A DNA stretch of 64,000 nucleotides, from the NCBI GenBank assembly GCA_036320915.1, contig JAXBDG010000004.1:1860001-1924000 (forward strand), written 5' to 3'. This DNA comes from Linnemannia elongata. Its lineage: Eukaryota; Mortierellomycota; Mortierellomycetes; Mortierellales; Mortierellaceae. Within the stretch, counting starts at the first letter, position 1. Each line of letters opens with the position of its first letter. This document shows positions 1-12,051 of the stretch, in pieces. The notes under the pieces were generated by a model. That model saw nothing but the letters and a program-made list of their open reading frames with translations, was not told where the DNA came from and searched no databases. The position numbers were made by a program, and so were the translations under genes.

Positions 1-1206
1 GTCGAATAAGCTCCACCAATGTAAAAGTCTTTCCTGTTCCTGGAGGTCCATGAATCAAAGCAACCTGCTCTGCGGCGAGGGCAAATCTGACTGCTTCTTG
101 TTGAGAGGGGTTGAGAGTTGGATCGAGGAATTTGACGCTGGATAGGTTCTCCCATGTCTCGTCGAATGTTGGGTTCTGTCGTCCAAACAGTACATTCGTC
201 AATGACAATGGCAGACTGTTTTGTGTCACTTGCGCCAACGAGCCCTTCAGGAACTTCATTTGTGACAACATCCTAGACGTGACGATAGCAGCAGTAGCAA
301 AAGTTGTTATTTTCAGCAATTCGCATCAATCGTGCTTCCATTTGATTTACGCTCCCTTTCGATTCCATAATACATATTGATTGGTACCTTTCATAGGTAA
401 CATTATTAGCTAGCTTGATCCTAATTAAATGCCACCGTCAATAATATCGTTAGTTTTCAACATTGACCTTTGTAACAAAGAACTATGAGAGAACGAAGAG
501 GCACGTTATACACTTACAGTCGACAGCGTTCTTGAACTTCCTTGGGGATTTCCTCCTCGTTTTCGCCCTCCTTCCGCGATTTGATAGCCACGACAATGGT
601 GGTCTCAGTAACTCGAAAGATAACGCCGTCTAGCTTTGGTTTCCATGTCGCCTTCATTGGCTTAGCCTTGCTTCCTGTTCCATGTTCCTCCAATGCGACG
701 ATATCTCCCACTCGAAGTCGGTGGGGCGGTAAAGTGGGACTGGTCGAGGTGGCATTCGAAAGTTCAAGGTCTACCAGGCTTTTAGAGACGTGAAGTAATG
801 CTATGTGAGTATTATGTCGCGTTGTAGGTTGTTCACAATGCATGTGTTTCTCATGCGCAAATAATTTTCGAGCTCTGACAAGGTGGTGTTCAAAGTACCT
901 TTTACCACCGGCGCCGGTCTTCATGCCTGCGACGGTCAACCCGAGGACAGCGAGACCTTTCTTCGCCAATTGAGCAGGCGTGCAGGCCTCAAAGACCCGT
1001 TGGATTTCCACAACCTCAAAGTCACGCTCATATTGAACAAGTTTCTCCTGGTGGGCTACATACAGAGAACGGAAAATATCGTTTTATTAGTGGAGCCCTT
1101 TTTCCTTTGTCGCACCGCACCTGATGCAGAGACATCAAGTGAATATGTCCTGCAGGCATAAAAGCGTGTCGCATCTGTTGTTACCCAAGAATAATTCGGG
1201 ATCCAT
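1..1206 (-). CDS. IGHMBP2/Hcs1-type UPF1-like helicase, 5' part (runs off left edge)
   Basis: Superfamily 1 helicase of the SMUBP2/yeast DNA helicase A family, expected to unwind RNA or DNA with ATP. The exons I derive are 1206-1185, 1055-518, 420-388 and 272-<1, all in phase, giving 288 codons inside the window. The start at 1206 gives an N-terminus beginning MDPELFLAHQEKL, followed by the family's '[11 protein letters not shown]' and 'TGAGGK' blocks and the basic barrel segment '[14 protein letters not shown]'. After the splice comes '[13 protein letters not shown]', then the Q-motif-like '[13 protein letters not shown]' and Walker A '[10 protein letters not shown]' at about 30-60. The first exon is only 22 nt. 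The remaining helicase motifs lie left of the window. The family call is firm; which of several related helicases it is cannot be settled from this fragment. Confidence 0.9.
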
Positions 1207-4200
1207 AGTTGAGTGTGTGTAATGAGTATGCGTTGTGGAAAAGAATGTGAGGTTTAGTTTAAATGAATGTTGTTTTTCAAAGAAGGGAATCTCAGCTTTT
1301 TGAGGGCAATGTTGAGAGGGATGCCGCAGTGTTCAAAGCGATACCTTTTCTTATTTGCCCTTGTTCATTCTGCTCCTCGAGTTCCAAGACATCTTGCGGC
1401 AGGGAGAAGAGCAAGCCACAAATTTAACGACGCGTCTTTTTGACACACAGCCATCTCCCTAATCTGTTCGATATCCTGACTCCTGTCATGCTGGAAGACA
1501 TCTGGCATTTGGGCAAGAGGCGGGAGAAAAAGAGTCATCGCACGCATAAAAAAAAGTGAACAGATGCTAAGCTAGTGCCGATAGCAGTGCATTATTGAGA
1601 ACTTCAATGACAGCATCCTCGTTCAAGACGATTATCCAGGAAAATGGGGTATGAAAACATCAAATGTATTCGACTATGCAAAAACTTGAAAAAGGGGAAC
1701 ACAAAGTAGGTAAGACTGGCATGAAGGAAAGGCAAGGGACGGAGTGAAAGAGGGAAAAAAGAAAAAAATAAGGAGAAGGGGAGGGGTATTGGTAGGGGGT
1801 CAGAAGGAGAAAGGGAAGGAGGCGGGGTGGCCGATCTACGAGTCTCCTGTCATTGTCATCACCACAAACCATCACCAACACCACAGCACCACTCGTTCTC
1901 GTCGTTCTCAGCTTTCTTGCTCTCACGCGTAGCTTATCTTCATTGCCTTCTTTCTGTAGTGCTAGATATTCGCGGCTGAGCGAGTCGGCCACAATTGGTG
2001 AGTATTGATAACATTTAGAATCGGCATTGCGGAAAGATAAGACAAATTGAGAGAAAAAAAAGCGTGTGTGAGTGAGGAAGATTGCATTACTATTCCGTGT
2101 GTCAGTGCGTGGATGTGAGCCTGTATGCGTGTGTATGCGTGTATTTTTTTTTTGTTCCACGCCGGGGAAGATATGCAAGAGAACTTTGGGACGAAGAGAA
2201 GATGAGGTGAAGAAAGCATTGACGGAGAGAATGGGTGTAAGAGAGAAAAAAAGAGAAAGAAACCACATATGCGACCTAGAAGAAAGATCCGAAATTCTGC
2301 CTTCTTCTTTGTTACCATGCAAGCAAAACGAGACGGACAGCAACCTGAAGAAGCAGCGGTGGAGGAATATATTATCGGATGCTGAGTTGTTGTTTTGCAA
2401 GGGTAGATTCAACGACGGGATGAATGGGAAAAGACAGAAAAGTAAACAAGGATGAGATGGTAAGCTTGTAGATTGTATTTTTTTTTTCACCAATGCTCAA
2501 AGCTTGTAGTAATCCAGCCTTTGCCTTTTGAATGATCTGATTACTTCGCCAACTCAACTTTTTGCGCATTCTGACCATTGCACTGTTTCCCCTTTTTCTG
2601 TCTGCCTGTTGTTGTTGTTGATGCTTGGGAGCATTGCCTTTCTGTATTGTTTTGTTTTGTCCCATTGGACTACAAAGACTACAGCACATCATCATCCATT
2701 ATTCCTTCCCGCTTCCCTCTTTTTTTGTTCTGTATCCTCATCCACCCGTTCCTCCCTTCACCCTTCTTTCTCTTCTCATTGCCGCTCTCTCTTTCTGTAT
2801 CATACACCATACCCCCATCCATCCATCTCCTCCCCCCTTCCTCTTTTCTCCCTTGTCTCTTCAAAAATCACACCCTGGACAACCCTGCCAGCTCAACCCT
2901 TCTCCTGCAGCCATTCTTTCTCTCTCTTTCTCTTTCTTTCTTCCTTCTTTCATTCTCTCTCCCCCTTCTCTCTCTTTCTCCCTCACTCTCTCGCAACATC
3001 ATACACCTAATACTCTCGACGCTTGGTATATACCCTGTCTTAGTCGACTTTGAACTTTCTGCCATTCGCCATTCCTTTCGCCTTTTTTTTTTTTTTTTTG
3101 TTTCTCCATCAACTCATTGCAACAACAACAACAACAACAACAAACGCACGCTTTTCTCTCACCATCTCCTTGTGAGCACGGTGGAACCATTGTTGAGCTC
3201 ACCCCTTCACTTTTGTTTCCCTGCACGACTTGTTCTCGCCCACCACCCGACTGTGCGACAAAGCCAGCCTTCCTCCCTTCTCTTCGGCTCACAGACCATC
3301 CATTCCTGTTTCGAGTCTTTATTATTTCACCTGCAGGCTCATTCTTCGGAAAGTTTTTCTTTTTTTTCTTTCGTCCGTGCCTGGCGTTTTACACTTTACA
3401 TTTGCTTTGCCTCATTCTCTCCACCCTCACTCTTTGCTCTCATTCCTTGAACTTTTGCGCACCAACATCGAAACAAGAACGCAAGGTATGTTTCCTATTT
3501 ATAACAAACAAACAAACAAAAAAAAGGAAAAAGGTTTCCCACCTCCTTCTTCATGCTTTGTCTCTGTCGGGTGTACAGACACGAGAAAAGAAACCCCTAC
3601 ATATTCTTTTCCTTCGCAGAATTGCTTCGCATCATCGAAGAAAGAAAAAAACAGGGCAACATAAATAAAAAAGTGAGGGCTTACAGAAAGCGATCTCTCT
3701 TTCCCCTCGATTAATGCCTCCTTTCACTATTCCTCTGCCCTGTCCACCTCCTTGGTCCTGATACTCGCGTTGTCCATACCCTCTCCCCCCCCCTCTCCTT
3801 CCCTGCTCTCCCCTCTGTCTTCCTTCCCTTGCTTTCCCTTGCCTTCTCATCCGTGCTTTCTCCTCACTCCTCCCTCCAATTCATCCAATTATCCCTCGTA
3901 TATCTTCTCCGTAGTTTCCTTTTTGTTGTCGATTTGCGTCCATTCTCCGCCTCTCATCCCCTCCCCTCGTTCTTCGTCCTTTTCCATCGACTCATTTGAC
4001 AAATTCATCAAAAACAATCATAGGTACCCTGCTGCTTATTGTCTTTATTATTCCTCAGGCATTGGTGATAGTAAGCCCTGCTTGGGAGTTCAATTGTCCA
4101 TGTGGTGTTGTGTGTAACTTGCGTAGTTGTCAGTGCTTGCATGTACGTATGTGTGTGACAATGGCGAGTTATGCATTTCTGCCATAAGACAGAAAAAAAA

Positions 4201-4412
4201 GGGAGTGGTCTGATCCTAGAACCCTATTGGAATGAGCTGTCTCCTTCCCCGCGCCTCCCTCTCTGTTCTGATTCTCCTTGCTCACCCCCTATGCTTATCC
4301 ATCGTCCATTTGTGTTATTTGTCCTTTGGGGTTGGGTTGCATTGGCTAGCCCCATTTCTCCCTTTACAACAACAACAAGAGGGACAGCTAGGGACTTCGG
4401 CGAAAACCACAA

Positions 4413-4413
4413 C

Positions 4414-4448
<35 letters not shown>

Positions 4449-4449
4449 G
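4413..4449. repeat. (GA)n microsatellite
   Basis: A run of GA dinucleotides with an interruption, read as GAGAGA on the plus strand. It is non-coding and lies in the spacer upstream of the F-box-like gene. Confidence 0.9.
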
Positions 4450-6514
4450 GAACGAAGCCACATAGTGTTGGCCTTTGCAGTTGTTAGGGAGCGCGTCGTT
4501 GAGGTGGACATGGTGGACATGGTGGTGATCCTTATCCCACCTCTCTCCACCTTTCGCCTCCTTCCCTCTCTCAATCTTTGTCTCATTCACTCTATCACCT
4601 TCTTTTTCCTGTGTCTTTCCGTGTAAAAGACATCGATGTTGCCGCGAGCTTGCAGATCCACACGCACCGCACGCGTTCATTGTAATCCCTTTTTTTGTCT
4701 TTCATTGACTAAATGTCACCAAAATAACCTCCTTATATGCTTGTGACAAACATATGGACGTTGTGCGTTCCCATGCTGTGCAGGTGTGTGTGTGTGCGTG
4801 CGTGTGTGGCCTGTGTGTTAAACGTATGTGATAATGTGCCCGACCTCGACATGACCTGGCCTGACCTAGACGTGGACATGGTCAAGCCTAGCCTCGCCTG
4901 ACACTGACTGCGAGATCTCTCAGTTGTATACTTTCCCATTCTGGCATCAATCGCTCATTCTCTCCGTTGTCCTTCCCTTTCCTCGCAGATCTTGTGTTTT
5001 GGTTGTCACTAAGTAGCTCTGGTGAACTGGTTTCTGTCTGTATATCTCCCTGTCTCCCTTTCTTTCAGTTGGCCCCAGCTTCTGGTTTCTTACTCTCCCT
5101 TGCACATACATACGCATGTACGCATCTCGCCTTCGTCACATTATTGCTTTGTGGCATGCCCCACCTGTGATGCCTCTGCCCCCCTCCCCCTTAGTCCTGT
5201 TCTCTCTCTCTCTCTCCCTTTGTTTTGTACCTATCCCCATCTCCTTGATTTTGTTTTTCTGCGTAATTGTTTTCATGCGTTATATACCAAAGGGAAAAAA
5301 AAGACGTTTTGAGGGAGACCATGGGATGGGTGACACACGTCAATAAAAAAGGAAATAGGGACAACAGGGATGATTTAAAGAGGTCATTTCGAACTGGATA
5401 ACAAAACAGGAACAAACAACAATGAGGAGAGGCGGGATTCCTACTCTTTCCACACCACTTTGGAAAAGTCAAGGAAGAGGGTGATGATTCTCGTTCATGC
5501 TGTCATTGCGATAGCTTTCCTTTTTTTTTTTTTTTTTTTTTTTTCCCTTTGGGTTTGCATCTTTTCATGCTTCCAATGGGCATTGATTTGTCGGTATCGT
5601 CTGGCAGATCCAACATATCACTTCTTCCCAATCCAAATGTTCCTGACTGACCCATTCTTTTTTTTTATTTCATCTTTTCCATCACTTTTCTTCCTTACGT
5701 TCTTTGCGTTTCCCTTTCTCTATCTTTTTCTAATCCCTCTTTTTCCTTCGCTTTCTCGTCCCACTTTCTCTTTCCACCTCACTCCACTCCACTCTTACTC
5801 CAGTCCAGGCTATCCTCGTCTACATCGTCGTCACCTCGTCGCATCCCAAATCCATCCCGCACATCCCACATCACCCAGATATCGACATCTATCTTCGGGA
5901 GCATCGTCAGCATCCAATTCATTGTTAGCACAAGACGGCACAACAACCCTTTTTTTTTGCCTTTTCGCATTATTCTCCTTCCCTTTTTTTCCGTCCGACA
6001 AGCCTTGTCAATAGCTGTCTGATTGATCCTCCTCACTCTGGTAAGCAAAATGAATGACTTGAGTACTGTACACAAGCAAATATACCCAGTTGTGAAGTGC
6101 TTTGTTCATACCATTCTCGTGCTTAATTGAGATTGGATGTAGTATCTATTCATCTATAATACACATATACGACATACATTTTCTGTTGATCTCCTCTGTC
6201 TCGTTCTTTACGATTTCTTTAGTTTTAATTGCCTACTAAACTCGTTCTTTCTTTCATCCTCTTTTGACTTTTCTTTTCTCTCTTTCCTTCGTTACTCTAC
6301 TATCTCGCTCTGTCTCTCTCTCACTTGCCCTTTCGCCTCCTCCTGTCTTTATTACCCATCATCAACCCCCTTCAATTATTTCCTTCTCTCCTCGCCTCTC
6401 TTCTCCTCCCCACGTTGTTTTATTGTTAATTGACCTATTTCTTGTCCTTCCTTTCTTTCTCTTCTCACTTCTTCTCTCTCTCTCTTTCTTTCTCTATTTC
6501 TTTTTCTCATCCAC

Positions 6515-6517
6515 TTT

Positions 6518-6560
<43 letters not shown>

Positions 6561-6588
6561 GTCTCTGTCTCTGTCTCTGTCTCTGTCT
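6515..6588. repeat. (CT)n then (CTGTCT)n microsatellite
   Basis: About 20 CT units pass directly into five or so CTGTCT hexamers. It lies 170-240 bp upstream of the start codon at 6759, probably in the transcribed leader. Confidence 0.9.
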
Positions 6589-6758
6589 CCTTGACTCATT
6601 TACGGCCGCATTGCACACCATCACTCCAATACCATCTTACCTTAATATATATTTTTGACAAGCTCAGTCGCACTCACTTTTCTCTTTGTCTCTCTTTCCC
6701 AATCTCCCTATTTTGTTACCCTCCTCCTCATCTTCTATCCCTTCACACTCATAGCACC

Positions 6759-9060
6759 ATGTCATCTACACCACAGCTACCATTGGAGCTCTGGTTCCAA
6801 ATTCTCAACCAGGCGCTCAACCTTCTCCTCCCAACTGCCACAACACCTCGACTCTACTCTACCTACATCTTGCCATTGCTTTTGACCTCTCACACCTTCC
6901 ATGAACACTGTCATCCCATTACGGCCCCTCACCTCCGAAAACACAAGCTGCTGCAACTCTTTACACGATGGAAGGCTGCACATTCAAGAGAGGTCCATTT
7001 TTACCATCACCCACTGCGAACTCATGTTCGGTACGCTCTTCCTGACCGTGTTGGCAACCCTCCAGGCGAAGAGTACGAGACTCTTTACAGTTTTATCAAG
7101 CGTGCATATCTTTTTGGATGCGAGAGCGTTTGCGGAACTGTGATCCCGGTGGAAGGTGGTCTGGAAGCGCCTCTTGTAGTCCCAGCAGCAGCACCGGTGG
7201 CACCAGGAGCACCAGGAGTGATGCCGCCCACTCAGAATGATGATGCACAGGCCGCCGTCCCCGCTGCAGGTGCCATCCCAATGCCCGCATCGGCCGTAAC
7301 CGGCACCGGTGCCACGCCAGGTAAGAATTCAATCATATCCAACTGTTTTTAAAGTGCTGATCGCTGATTTGCATCAACAAAAGGTTATCAGTCTCGGAGT
7401 TATAGCTTCATTCTGAATGGACCGTGCACTATGACAAAGAAGAAATTAACATTTGATATTTTTTGTTTGACATCATTTTGACATAGTTCCTGGAAATCTG
7501 GTTATCGCTCCACCACCCGCACCAGTGGCCCCACCCGCACCAACGCATCATGGCGGCGACGGAGGTGGTCAGGGCTGGAAGGGTCACGCACTACAGTGGC
7601 ATGTCGCCAATCCAACGTTCGCAGCAGAGGGTACTCTGGAACTCTACAGAGACGTTGTCGAAGAATACCGAAGGGTTGTCTGTGGAAGTCCCGCTTCCAG
7701 GGAGCGTGCGCGTGAGATGGAGTTGGTCATGGATCGGATAAAGAACCCTCATCGATATGCCTCAACAGAGTCAATACAAGGGTCCAACAGCTCTTCCCAG
7801 CAATCTACCGCAAATCAAATGACAGAGATGGAGCACATGGACCACATCAAGGATATTGTTGAGGAAGACGAGGAGGGTATGGAGGAGAGCGACGATGAGG
7901 ACGACGATATCGAGGACGATGAGTCCGACATGATCGAACGCGATGAGAGTGAGCTTTTATCCGAGATCGAGGCCAAAGGTGGACTTCGCCGACGCGATAG
8001 CGGTCATGGGCAATCATCATCCGACATGGATATCGATGATGATCTTGATGAGGACGATGAGGAGGACGAAGATGAGGACATGATAGGCTTGGATCAACAT
8101 GACAACCATCTTCGCCACCACACCACCACCACCACCAATGGCAAGCTGAACAACGGATCCAACAGTGGTCGATCCAGGAACAGCAGCAAGCGGGAACCTG
8201 AGACAATGTCCATGGACTATCAACTTGAGGGAGCTAGCAGGCATCGCCGTGGCTTGCGTAACCGCAAAATGGGGAGGTCGTACTCTGCCAACGAACAAGA
8301 ACGTCTGATAATGGATATGGCGTTGGATAAGCCATATCACACGATGACATCGCTCTCACCCTTCCACCCGATCGAGGCCAAAGGACAGCTGCCTCACGCT
8401 CTATCAGGATCTTCGTCGGCATCATCATCCTCTTCGTTCACTTCACCTACATCTTCTGCTTTGGGATTTACGAGATCAGCTTCACCGGCGCCCTTCACTC
8501 CTTTGGCTCCATCGACTCGCAAGTCTCGTGATGCTATGGGATACAGTCGGCCCAAGTCTCCACGTAATGCACTCCAGCGGAGCCACTCTAGTCCTGGCAC
8601 TACCACTGCCGGTGACCGTATACCCACCACGGCTAACAACACCAACAGCAGCCATTCCCAACTTGGCGCCGGACCTTTCGATACTTCTTCTTCAGAATCA
8701 TCGGTAACGCCAGCAGTCTCGCCACTCGACAACACGATGGCAACGACCCCCACTTCTGCATCATCGTCGCAAACACAGTCGCCTCGGGCGTTGCGAGCAG
8801 AGGATCTGGACTTTGATCTGGCGTCAGCATGCGCAAACACGTTTGCGTCGGATTTGGCGTTTGTCCTTGCGCGTGTGCCAGGATTGGGTGCTCACTTTCA
8901 TCGATTTGAGCAGTTGGCCAAGTTGAAGCTCCATGTGGGCTGGGCTAAGCATGCACAGAGCCGAGGAGGAAACGATGTCTTTGTGATGAGCTGTTCTCGG
9001 TTGATTGGACTCCTTGCTCCCCTGGCCAACACCCCTCTCGTTAGTGAGCGTGGCGGATAG
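6759..9060 (+). CDS. F-box-like acidic/disordered protein
   Basis: Two exons, 6759-7320 and 7487-9060, joined by a phase-1 166-bp intron (donor GTAAGA, acceptor ATAG), encode 711 residues. The N-terminus 'LPLELWFQILNQAL' (about 7-20) resembles the start of an F-box, the SKP1-binding module of SCF ubiquitin ligases, but the match is short and the remainder of the box is weak. Residues about 140-210 are Ala/Pro-rich. There are acidic runs near 312-345 and 363-385, then a long Ser/Thr-rich disordered stretch. The last 90 residues look folded again ('ACANTFASDLAFVLARVPGLG'). The ATG at 6759 has a good context; the frame is open upstream to 6264 only through C/T-rich low complexity. A substrate-receptor role is inference; otherwise unknown function. 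Confidence 0.8.
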
Positions 9061-9488
9061 AGTGTTTCTCTTCTCCTTTCTATAAAACAACGATAATGCT
9101 ACCAACTAGGCTACGATATTTGAGATGGGCATGAAGGAATGTTTCCCATTTGATGTACACAAACAAAACAGGATGAAGTTCTACCCGACTGGTATTTTTT
9201 CTCTGCGCTCTTTCTCTTGCTCCTTTAAAATAAACTATGACAGCTTAAAAAACTACGACAAAAAGACAGCTCTTTGTCTGCGATTCTTTGTCTGCAAGGA
9301 CCAACTTCAGTTCGTCATAAGCCTGTTGTTTCCCTCCCTTTCCTCCCCTTCTCTGCTATCCACTTTCCATTCAACGCGAAAGGTACGCCACCAAAATCTT
9401 TTTGGCTTCTCCTTCCTCCCCTCTCTCCATTAAGTCTTCCTTTCTTCTTTCTTTCTTTCTCCACCAGCAACCTTGCTCTCTCGCAACC
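9061..9488. other. Spacer and leader of orphan copy 1
   Basis: It contains the 3' end of the F-box-like transcript and the promoter/leader of the gene at 9489. From about 9150 it is recognisably homologous to the sequence upstream of copy 2 (about 35590-35909), with substitutions and indels, including an 11-nt difference near 9360 and a different CTTT repeat number just before the start codon. Confidence 0.6.
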
Positions 9489-9697
9489 ATGCCTCCACAG
9501 CAACAAGCAGCCTCCCCCGACTCTTTTACTCATTCCCGCCCTCGCTCCATGCTGATTCCCCCTCATTCCTCGCAATCAACCTCCTCCTCCATGCACAAAC
9601 CCGAACAGGACTGGGTCTCAGCCACACTCCACTCGTCTTGGACGCACAAGCCAACTTGGACTCTTGAGAGCTTTATTCCTCAGCAGGAACAACAACC

Positions 9698-9745
<48 letters not shown>

Positions 9746-11640
9746 GCGACCACTCCACAGGAATGACGGTTTCGGTGCCATCAACACTACCAGCTACTAC
9801 GGCGACTCCTACTACAACGAGTACTCCCATTACTACGACAGCTACAACTACAACGTCTACCCTCACTACTACGACAGCTACTCTTACAACGAGTGCCCCG
9901 ACTACCACTACCACTCTGCTGATGCAACACAGATGCCAACTCCTGCTTCAACCGCCACGCAGACGACAACTCCTGTCACCACCACCACAGAACCAACTCC
10001 TCGCTCTTTCGCGCCGTCACTCGAATCGAGTCCATCCTACTACCACCTCTTCCCTGAAGACCAGCTGCAGTCGTGGGGCCAAGCAATCGAGTACCATACG
10101 GCCTGCAGCCGCAACCATCCACACTCCTTCCACACTACCAAAGAAACTGTCGGGTACCCCTCTTTGTTGTCGTCGCGCGAGTACGGCCTGGTTGATCAGA
10201 CTATCTTCCTTCAGGAACAACGACAGCCGCGGGTTTATGGAAATCAGGGCAACAACAATCACTCGTGCAAAACCGCGAAGACTACGACGCCACACTCATC
10301 TGCGGAGTTCTCCAGTTTAATCTACGAGAGTGCTTACTCTCAGCAGGCATATGCATCGCGAGGCCAGGACAGCAGGAACCAGACAGCACTCGGCCACAGC
10401 CGCCACTTGGAAACCACGAACCGTACCTGGAACCAGGCGAACCTAGAGTCACACAATTTCCGCTGGACTTCCGAGAATCCAATTCTTGATTCACCACGGC
10501 ATCAGACGCGTGAATATGGAGCAGTAAACAAGACAACCCTCGGACACAACTACTATCCAACCCCAGAAATGACACCACCCTTCTCATCCAAAGGCACTTA
10601 CAAGTCTCACAGCTCGGCATACCAAAGTATAGCTTACTCTCAGCAGACACATGCGTCACAAGGCTACGAGAGCGAGTACAAGACGGCATTCAGCAACGAG
10701 CTTCGTCGTCACGCTGCCATGAACCAGATAGGATACCATGCCTATTCAGAGTCGCATGAGCCTCAATGGACCTACACCAGCCACTTCGTTCAGCAACAGC
10801 CGCCTTACGGCAACGGCACTGAGCTCGACACATCCCTCAACAGCTGCCACTATCGCTCAACCTTGAATCCTTCCGAGAACCGCTCTCTTAACACATCGCA
10901 TGAGGCCAACATTACTCACCAAGGCGGCTTCTCCCAGCAGCAACAACAGCAGCAGACACAGCTGGATCGCAGACGCGAGCATGTCATGGTGCTCGGCTAC
11001 AATCATGGCAACAGCACAACCATGAACAGTGCGGAGTACCGTCTATTCCCATCGATGGGCGATTCTATCTTGGAACAACGAGGTTGCTTCCCTCAGCCGT
11101 ATATGCAGCAAACTCAGGGACATAAGGATGATAGCCGCGTAGTCGACAACAGCAGCAACCACCACCACTACGACCACATCACCGTGAACTTTACCGTGCA
11201 CAAACCTGTGCCTGGATCCCCACTCCCACTCCCTCCGCCACCAGCAGCAGCAGCACCAGCAGCAGTAGCAGCGGCGGCGGCGGCAGCGGCGGCGGCGGCA
11301 TCGCAAACCCACAACTCAGGCGGCATTAGTCTCATTTTGACCAAAGCATTCAGTCATTCCTACTCCGATTCCGATGACTGGTTGGAGCAATTGCTGGAAG
11401 AAGAACCCACTGACCCCGAGGACTACCCGACAGTTTTCGGCAGTTTTGTCGCATATGAGCGATACAGGACTCAGCTAGAGAGGGCCGAGTATCAGCGGAA
11501 CCAGAAAATTGAGGCGAAGATCCGAGCCATTGCAAAGGCGAAGGCAGATGGACAAGCCAAGTATCAGTCCAAGGCCCAGAACAAGATCAAGAACACGATC
11601 ATGGAGGTTCTCTTTAGTCGCTTGTGATTATTTTTGTTAT
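9150..11640 (+). repeat. Duplicated segment, copy A
   Basis: Homologous in direct orientation to about 35590-38040 (offset 26421 before the alanine tract, 26400 after it). The coding part from 9489 to about 10900 appears identical to copy B. The 5' flank is similar but diverged, and similarity stops soon after the TGA at 11627. Confidence 0.9.
9489..11627 (+). CDS. Orphan Q/Y/S-rich low-complexity protein, copy 1 (full length)
   Basis: Intronless, 712 residues, not recognised. A frame open to an upstream Met at 9402 exists only here and is broken in copy 2, so the shared ATG at 9489 is preferred. Visible parts: Ser/Pro N-terminus; a polyglutamine tract (about 75-90) encoded almost purely by CAA; a Tyr-rich block (about 100-140, repeated SHYYDSY/PHYYDSY units); two diverged repeats of about 111 residues starting with 'REYG' at residues 230 and 341 and sharing 'AYSQQ' and later 'WT' positions; a second short Q-run; a Pro/Ala run; and a charged C-terminus (about 615-712) with acidic 'DDWLEQLLEEEPTDPEDYP' then Lys/Ala-rich helix. 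The composition is prion-like and suggests assembly or transcription-related roles, but that is speculation. It is nearly identical to the gene at 35910. Confidence 0.85.
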
Positions 11641-12051
11641 TCTCCTACGTTCCTATAGTGGCTTTTCTAACGCTGTATCCAATGTTTACTTAAGGTATCA
11701 ATGTCACTGCCCCAGTAATAGCTCCGTCGAAGTGCCGTTATCCTCATTATTCAACAACGACGAGCCACGTCCAATTTTCATAATAACTACTTGTCATGGC
11801 TATGGTTCTGGTCTCGATCATTCATTGCCGCCGGAGGAGGAAAGAGAGAAGAAATCCGAAGTATCTGAAAAACAGGCATAGGAAGGGGGGTTGCAACTTG
11901 GGGCGAAGAAAACATGGCAACGGAGTCAGCTGTACTTTATTCTTTTTTTTCTTTCTCACCGCATTTTGCTTTTATGGTTCAGATGCACTGTGATTACCAG
12001 CAGCAGAAGTGGTGAGGAAGCGAGACCGCAAGGTCAATAGTCGCATGTGAT
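11628..12051. other. Convergent 3' spacer
   Basis: Between orphan copy 1 (plus) and DNA ligase IV (minus). It should hold both 3' UTRs. Nothing else is seen. Confidence 0.6.

Larger units (their letters stand above)
1207..6758. other. 5.5-kb spacer with C/T-rich plus-strand blocks
   Basis: No convincing coding exon. On the plus strand there are repeated pyrimidine-rich blocks (about 2690-3010, 3720-3990, 4220-4620, 5640-6000, 6250-6600) separated by more mixed sequence. Some end in donor-like signals (GTATGT near 3487, GTAAGC near 6042), and an acceptor-like TAG lies near 4021. This would suit the promoter and a long, perhaps spliced, 5' leader of the F-box-like gene at 6759, but that is inference. 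Also present are T18 near 3083, (CAA)n near 3120, (GA)n near 4413-4447, T24 near 5520 and (CT)n followed by CTGTCT repeats near 6515-6588. The stretch just upstream of 1206 should hold the promoter of the minus-strand helicase. Confidence 0.5.

Noticed and set aside
1660..2493. Long minus-strand open frame (277 codons)
   Set aside because: Composition is F/S/L/H/P low complexity, no domain pattern, and it lies within a purine/pyrimidine-skewed spacer.
2578..3450. Overlapping plus-strand open frames of 140-290 codons
   Set aside because: They arise from C/T-rich sequence that lacks stops (codons for S, L, F, P); the frames overlap each other and have no motif.
3996..4187. Small frame with a hydrophobic start and later cysteines, like a secreted peptide
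   Set aside because: Only 63 residues, in a CT-rich leader region; no cleavage site or repeat of the pattern elsewhere supports it.
9664..10320. 218-codon frame inside orphan copy 1 (and the same at 36085-36741)
   Set aside because: Shadow of the CAA and Tyr-rich repeats in another frame; it is identical in both copies only because the DNA is identical.
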